Shown: positions 14,874 through 18,760 of the stretch, in pieces
How the letters are laid out: every line of letters starts with the position of its first letter
Position numbering within the stretch: position 1 is the first letter of the stretch
Assembly (NCBI GenBank): GCA_029939595.1
Contig: JAOZSQ010000039.1
Location: forward strand, 1 to 18,760
Length of the DNA stretch: 18,760 nt
Source: EX4572-165 sp002254885
GTDB lineage: Archaea; Thermoplasmatota; E2; DHVEG-1
Direction: 5' to 3'
The notes under the pieces: generated by a model
Told to the model about the DNA's origin: nothing
Seen by the model: only the letters and a program-made list of their open reading frames with translations
Database searches by the model: none
Translations under genes and position numbers: made by a program

Positions 14874-16511
14874 ATGAAAAAAATAATTCTTTTAATTTAT
14901 TTAATAATTTTAATAATGCTTATATCAACTTCAATTAGCGTAGCATTTTTAGATTCTTCAACATCAATAATGAAAATTAATAGATTGCCCGAATCAATGA
15001 CAATAAAGAAGGAAATTTGTTTGAATACTCAAATTTTAACTTACAATTCCTTAAATTCAACAAATATTGATGAGCGCAATGATAAGATAATTTCACCATT
15101 AACAATTCCCACAGATTCAATTTTTCAGATTACTACCAGTGAAGGTCAAGAAGGTCATCCTTCTCTTGCAATTGATGTTAATAAAAATCCTTTCATTATT
15201 TATGATTATAGTGATTCTCCTTTTTCGCCTGAAGGTGACATATATATCCAACGATCTCGTGATGGTGGTAGAACATGGACTGATGATGATATTTGGGTTT
15301 GGAGCAGTGATGACACTTATGAGTTTTGTCCAGATATTAGTATGATGGCTGATGGATTAAGAGCATATGGTACTCATGAGGTTGACGTTCTTGAATCAAC
15401 CATGTATCTACATGATTATGTAAATGTTAATTTACCAGAAAGTTGGGTAATGTATCATTTTGATTTATCACCAGAAATTTCGTATGTAAAGAATACTGCG
15501 GTGACAACATATGGAATCAGTACTATTGCATTGGCAGGTGTTGTTGATTTTTCATATCATGAATATAATTTAGAAGACACTGTTGTAATTTTCTGGAATA
15601 GCCAATCTGGATTAGATACATGGCCAGGAATGTACATGATAAATACGGACAAAGATGGTAATAGCCGTCCAATATCACATATCACTGCGGATTCAGGAGA
15701 TAAAATCTTTATAGCATATCAGATTGAAACAGAAGGTGAAGAAAGTGAAATTTATGTGGCATATTGTCCAAGCACTGAGACGGTTTTTGAAAATTGGAGA
15801 ATCAACCAAGTTTCACATAGTAGTGGAAATGTTATTAATCCTTCAATATCGGTTAGTGGTAAATATGCATACATAGTTTGTCAAGATGATTCTAATGGAA
15901 ATCAAGATATCGTTTGTTATTCTTCAACATCTGGACATTATTGGAGAAAAAACATTGTATCAAATTCATTTGTAGATGAGTTAAATCCAGTGATAACATC
16001 TGACGGTGAAAAAGCAGCTTGTTTATTTGTTAGAGATGGCAATCTATATGAATCAAAAACGGAGAATGCTGGAACAAGTTGGAATGAACCAATACAGATT
16101 AATGATATAAGTGGAACAGTTGTAGATGGATATAGAAATATAGATTCTTCAGGGAAATATGGCGTTTGGACAGATAACAGGAATGAAAATCATGATCTCT
16201 TCATAGGTGAAGTTGGTCCAACACCCATTTTAGAACTTAATGAAATCTCTTTGGGATTCACAATAAAAACATCTGTAACCAATACAGGAAATGCACCAGA
16301 AGAAAATGTGAAATGGGCGATTGAATTAGACGGCTTTGCGGTTCCAGAAAGTAAAAAAGGTAGAATTATTAGAATTGATGCAGGAGAAACAGAAGAAATT
16401 CAAACAGACTTTTTCTTTGGCTTTGGTCCTATTTCAGTAACAGTAACTGTTGGGCACCTTATACAGAGTGTACAAGGTATTGGATTTGGGCCATTTTTGG
16501 TCCCTAATTAA
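14874..16511 (+). CDS. Secreted BNR/Asp-box beta-propeller protein
   Basis: 545 residues. MKKIILLIYLIILIMLISTS is a clear export signal. Residues about 85-450 are a sialidase-like propeller: one perfect Asp-box, SRDGGRTW (128-135), and weaker copies such as SSTSGHYW (350-357) and ENAGTSW near 400, with repeated blades of the type HPSLAIDVNKNPFIIYDY, NPSISVSGKYAYIV and NPVITSDGEKAACLF. After PTPILELNE (about 453) comes a beta-rich domain with TNTGNAPEENVKWAIEL, similar to cell-surface Ig/CARDB-like modules. No C-terminal helix or sorting signal follows. The Asp-box fold alone does not prove sialidase activity and no Arg triad can be assigned, so a binding or structural role is equally likely. 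Confidence 0.75.
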   Translation: MKKIILLIYLIILIMLISTSISVAFLDSSTSIMKINRLPESMTIKKEICLNTQILTYNSLNSTNIDERNDKIISPLTIPTDSIFQITTSEGQEGHPSLAIDVNKNPFIIYDYSDSPFSPEGDIYIQRSRDGGRTWTDDDIWVWSSDDTYEFCPDISMMADGLRAYGTHEVDVLESTMYLHDYVNVNLPESWVMYHFDLSPEISYVKNTAVTTYGISTIALAGVVDFSYHEYNLEDTVVIFWNSQSGLDTWPGMYMINTDKDGNSRPISHITADSGDKIFIAYQIETEGEESEIYVAYCPSTETVFENWRINQVSHSSGNVINPSISVSGKYAYIVCQDDSNGNQDIVCYSSTSGHYWRKNIVSNSFVDELNPVITSDGEKAACLFVRDGNLYESKTENAGTSWNEPIQINDISGTVVDGYRNIDSSGKYGVWTDNRNENHDLFIGEVGPTPILELNEISLGFTIKTSVTNTGNAPEENVKWAIELDGFAVPESKKGRIIRIDAGETEEIQTDFFFGFGPISVTVTVGHLIQSVQGIGFGPFLVPN

Positions 16512-16695
16512 GTAAAATATCGTTGATTTGACAATAATCCGTCTCCTTTTCCACTCTTTTTATTATAAAGTAACTAAAAATATATAAATAGATAATTATA
16601 TACTTATTAATAACTCTCTCAGATCTTCAAAGGGGCAGAAGATAATTTATAATATAATTATAGATAATGCAAAAATAATAATTCAATAGGGGGCA
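16512..16695 (+). promoter_or_regulatory. Promoter region of the NosD-like gene
   Basis: A T-rich stretch (16541-16563) probably ends the propeller transcript. tatataaa at 16581-16588 is a strong TATA box and tttataat at 16647-16654 a second. The sequence aggggcag occurs at 16631-16638, and a near copy, aggggg followed by cag, at 16688-16696 just ahead of a GTG. No other gene is seen. Confidence 0.45.
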
Positions 16696-16772
16696 GTGGT
16701 ACGGCTAATAATATTTCAAAAAAAACAATAACAGTTGGAATTTTTTTCCTTCTTCTTAGTATTTTTATATTT
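16696..16772 (+). other. Out-of-frame signal peptide start of the NosD-like gene, with A8 tract
   Basis: GTG 16696 opens a short frame that reads (M)VRLIIFQKK and meets a stop at 16729. The main frame, open from 16668 but without ATG, GTG or TTG before 16773, reads KKTITVGIFFLLLSIFIFMI across the same place. The two join exactly if the frame moves back by one base in the run of eight A at 16718-16725, where the codons form A_AAA_AAA. The joined peptide is a textbook export signal. Whether the shift happens on the ribosome, in the transcript, or is a sequencing error or mutation cannot be told from here. Confidence 0.5.
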
Positions 16773-18671
16773 ATGATTTCATTTGATGAGGATAATGAAA
16801 ATATCATTTCTGCAATTGATATAAGTAATCGCACTTGGATTGTTGATAATGAAGGCGATGGTGATTTTAATAATATTCAAGAAGCAATTAATGCTGCAAT
16901 CACTGGAGATGTCATTAAAATTTATAGTGGAACATATTATGAAAATATCATAATCAATAAGGAAAATCTAAATTTTATTGGTATTGATTTTGAATTGGGG
17001 ATTGGAAGTGACACAGGACCCCCTATTATTGATGGAGGATATAATGATTCGTGCATAATAATAGAATCAAAACAAAATTCATTAACTTGTTTAATAATTC
17101 AACATTGTGCAAATGGAACTTCGAATGCAGGTATTGAAATCCATTCTAATAGTCAATTAATTTCAGGAAATATTTTCTTTGAAAATAATGTAGGAATTTA
17201 TATTTTCGAATCAGAAGATAACAATATTATTGATAATAATATTTCAAGTAATAAAAATGGAATTCACATATTTAATTCGAATTATAATTCAATTTCAGGA
17301 AACGACATCCAAAACAATGAAATTGGGATATCACTTGATTTAGCAATTTATAATATAATTGAAGAAAATGATATTTTTTCAAATTCTGCAGATGGAATCT
17401 TTGTAAATGACTCTTGGTATAACACAATTAATGGAAATTTCATTCAAGAAAATAATATTGGAATATCATTATCCATATCAAGAATAAATGATGTTTTTGA
17501 GAATGTGATCTCAGAAAATACCAAAGGTGTGTACCTTAATTTAGCTTGTAATCGAAACAATATTTCAAATAATAACATCTCAGACAATATTTTAGAAGGA
17601 ATCCTCGTTGAAGGATCAAGTACAAATGTATTTACAAATAATATTTTAAATCACAATCAGGATGGTTTTATTTGTGATACAACAACATTCAACGAAATAA
17701 AGAAAAACACAATAATAAATAATCAACAAAATGGTCTGGTTCTCTCAAATTCAAATAAAAATATTATTTATAAAAATACAATTATTTGCAATAAATTCAA
17801 AGAAGGAATTCTTCTTTCAAATTCAAATGAAAATAATATTTCTCTTAATGATATATCGGATGCAGGTATTACATTTTATGATTCATTAAATAATTTGATT
17901 ATTCAAAATAATATAGAAAATTCATTAAATGGTATTTATCTTAGCTCGTCAGATGACAATCTTATTAGAGAAAATACAATTACTTTAAGTAATTTTGATG
18001 GAATTTACTTAGGTTCATCATTTAATAATTTATTATATCATAACTTTCTTATTGATAATCATAGAAGTGCGTTTGATATCAATGGTATGAATAATTGGGA
18101 TAATGGATATCCAGATGGTGGTAATTATTGGTCTGATTATGATGATTCTAGTGAAAGTGCATATGATTATTTCAGTGGACCTGATCAAGATGAATCATTT
18201 AGTGATGGGATAGTTGATGAACCATATGAAATACCTGGGACAGGTTCGCAAGATAGATATCCATTAATCCGTCCCTGGGGAGTTCCCACAATACCTTTGC
18301 GACCACAAGGAAGCGCAATTAATATTCATGGTAAAAACTATAAATATTCAACTTATTCCACAGATCCAAACGGTGATTTGATTCAATATGGGTGGGATTG
18401 GGACGGAGATAAAGCAGTTGATGAATGGACAATGCAGTACAAATCTGGTGAAACAATAAAAACGCCTCATACTTGGAATGAAGAGGGAGAATACATAATC
18501 CATGTAAAAGCAATGGATGAACATGGGGGAGAAAGCGATTGGTCTGACCCATTAGCAATTTCAATTCCAAAAAGTCGGGAAAATAATTTTTTATTTATTA
18601 GAATACTTTTTAAAAACCAATTCTTAGTTTGGATTATTGATGCCTTAATTAACTTGACTTTGTCAAATTAG
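16773..18671 (+). CDS. Secreted NosD-like parallel beta-helix protein with PKD-like domain
   Basis: 632 residues from the first in-frame ATG; the true N-terminus is probably upstream (see 16696-16772). WIVDNEGDGDFNNIQEAINA and IYSGTYYENIII open a NosD/pectate-lyase-type beta-helix. About 20 short coils follow with the N-I-I/I-S-N-N/G-I pattern (for example SGNDIQNNEIGISL). The helix ends near residue 430; GGNYWSDYDD and GIVDEPYEIPG (to about 500) form the usual cap of archaeal NosD-like proteins. Residues about 505-600 are a PKD-like fold (DPNGDLIQYGWDWDGD, then HTWNEEGEYIIHVKAMDEHG). The C-terminus is a hydrophobic, amphipathic tail (RILFKNQFLVWIIDALINL) that may hold it at the membrane. Likely role: binding or cutting extracellular polysaccharide; copper delivery as in true NosD is not implied. 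Confidence 0.8.
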   Translation: MISFDEDNENIISAIDISNRTWIVDNEGDGDFNNIQEAINAAITGDVIKIYSGTYYENIIINKENLNFIGIDFELGIGSDTGPPIIDGGYNDSCIIIESKQNSLTCLIIQHCANGTSNAGIEIHSNSQLISGNIFFENNVGIYIFESEDNNIIDNNISSNKNGIHIFNSNYNSISGNDIQNNEIGISLDLAIYNIIEENDIFSNSADGIFVNDSWYNTINGNFIQENNIGISLSISRINDVFENVISENTKGVYLNLACNRNNISNNNISDNILEGILVEGSSTNVFTNNILNHNQDGFICDTTTFNEIKKNTIINNQQNGLVLSNSNKNIIYKNTIICNKFKEGILLSNSNENNISLNDISDAGITFYDSLNNLIIQNNIENSLNGIYLSSSDDNLIRENTITLSNFDGIYLGSSFNNLLYHNFLIDNHRSAFDINGMNNWDNGYPDGGNYWSDYDDSSESAYDYFSGPDQDESFSDGIVDEPYEIPGTGSQDRYPLIRPWGVPTIPLRPQGSAINIHGKNYKYSTYSTDPNGDLIQYGWDWDGDKAVDEWTMQYKSGETIKTPHTWNEEGEYIIHVKAMDEHGGESDWSDPLAISIPKSRENNFLFIRILFKNQFLVWIIDALINLTLSN

Positions 18672-18693
18672 TAAAATAGGCATAATGTATTAT

Positions 18694-18750
18694 CACAAAA
18701 ATATTTTGTGTCATATCCTGAATTAAGTTCCTTCGAGTATTTTTTATTTG
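18694..18750 (+). terminator. Possible terminator after the NosD-like gene
   Basis: cacaaaa/ttttgtg (18694-18700 and 18704-18710) is a 7-bp stem with a 3-nt loop, followed after 28 nt by a T-rich stretch ending near 18750. T-runs alone suffice for termination in archaea, so the stem may be incidental. Confidence 0.35.
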
Positions 18751-18760
18751 TCATAAATCA

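Noticed and set aside
14874..16511. Calling the propeller protein a sialidase
   Set aside because: Asp-boxes are structural and occur in many propellers; the catalytic Arg triad and Tyr/Glu pair could not be assigned.
16773..18200. Repetitive AT-rich tract that might be a DNA repeat array
   Set aside because: The repetition is at protein level (beta-helix coils rich in Asn and Ile) and the DNA units are irregular in length and sequence; no CRISPR-like repeat-spacer structure.

Overview
The window looks like AT-rich archaeal chromosome, most likely from the Euryarchaeota/Thermoplasmatota side; that placement is inference. The sequence-level signs are archaeal TATA boxes about 25-30 nt before predicted transcript starts, GGTGAT/GAGGTG-type ribosome binding sites, and archaea-typical genes: DUF357, a CCC1/VIT1-like membrane protein of the archaeal type, KptA with an N-terminal zinc motif, SAM hydrolase, a stand-alone Lrp-type RAM domain, an HAE3-type RND protein, and secreted C25 and NosD-like proteins. 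There is no rRNA, tRNA or CRISPR.

Layout. Positions 1-960 are a small graveyard of mobile DNA: the tail of a broken IS701-like transposase (+), the 3' part of an IS21-family istB with its repeat-bearing IS end (-), a perfect 24-bp inverted repeat, and a frameshifted relic of a secreted protein (-). Positions 1024-3158 hold a secreted C25 (gingipain-like) cysteine protease facing a conserved 61-residue protein of unknown function. Positions 3383-7832 are a compact + strand run: a RAM-only protein, a DMT-like permease carrying its own C-terminal RAM domain, an M29 aminopeptidase, PurF (Fe-S type) and a winged-helix protein. Positions 8020-9368 hold a zinc-ribbon protein divergent from a SAM hydrolase. 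Positions 9480-10344 (-) are DUF357 behind a CCC1/VIT1-like membrane protein. A 322-nt divergent spacer with three TCG-N9-CGA sites separates these from a winged-helix regulator translationally coupled to a two-repeat RND/MMPL transporter (10667-13314). rpiA (-) and kptA (+) are divergent (13327-14770). The window ends with two secreted proteins: a BNR/Asp-box beta-propeller (14874-16511) and a NosD-like beta-helix plus PKD-like protein (16773-18671), whose signal peptide is partly encoded in another frame.

How the genes fit together. The clearest linked systems are (i) the coupled RAM protein and RAM-fused permease, which suggests a transporter gated by, or reporting, a small ligand such as an amino acid, next to an aminopeptidase that releases amino acids and a glutamine-using purine enzyme; (ii) the regulator-RND pair with its operator-like spacer shared with a possible metal transporter; and (iii) three secreted proteins suited to attacking or binding extracellular polymers. 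Of these, the RAM pair and the spacer operators are the best candidates for something not yet described.
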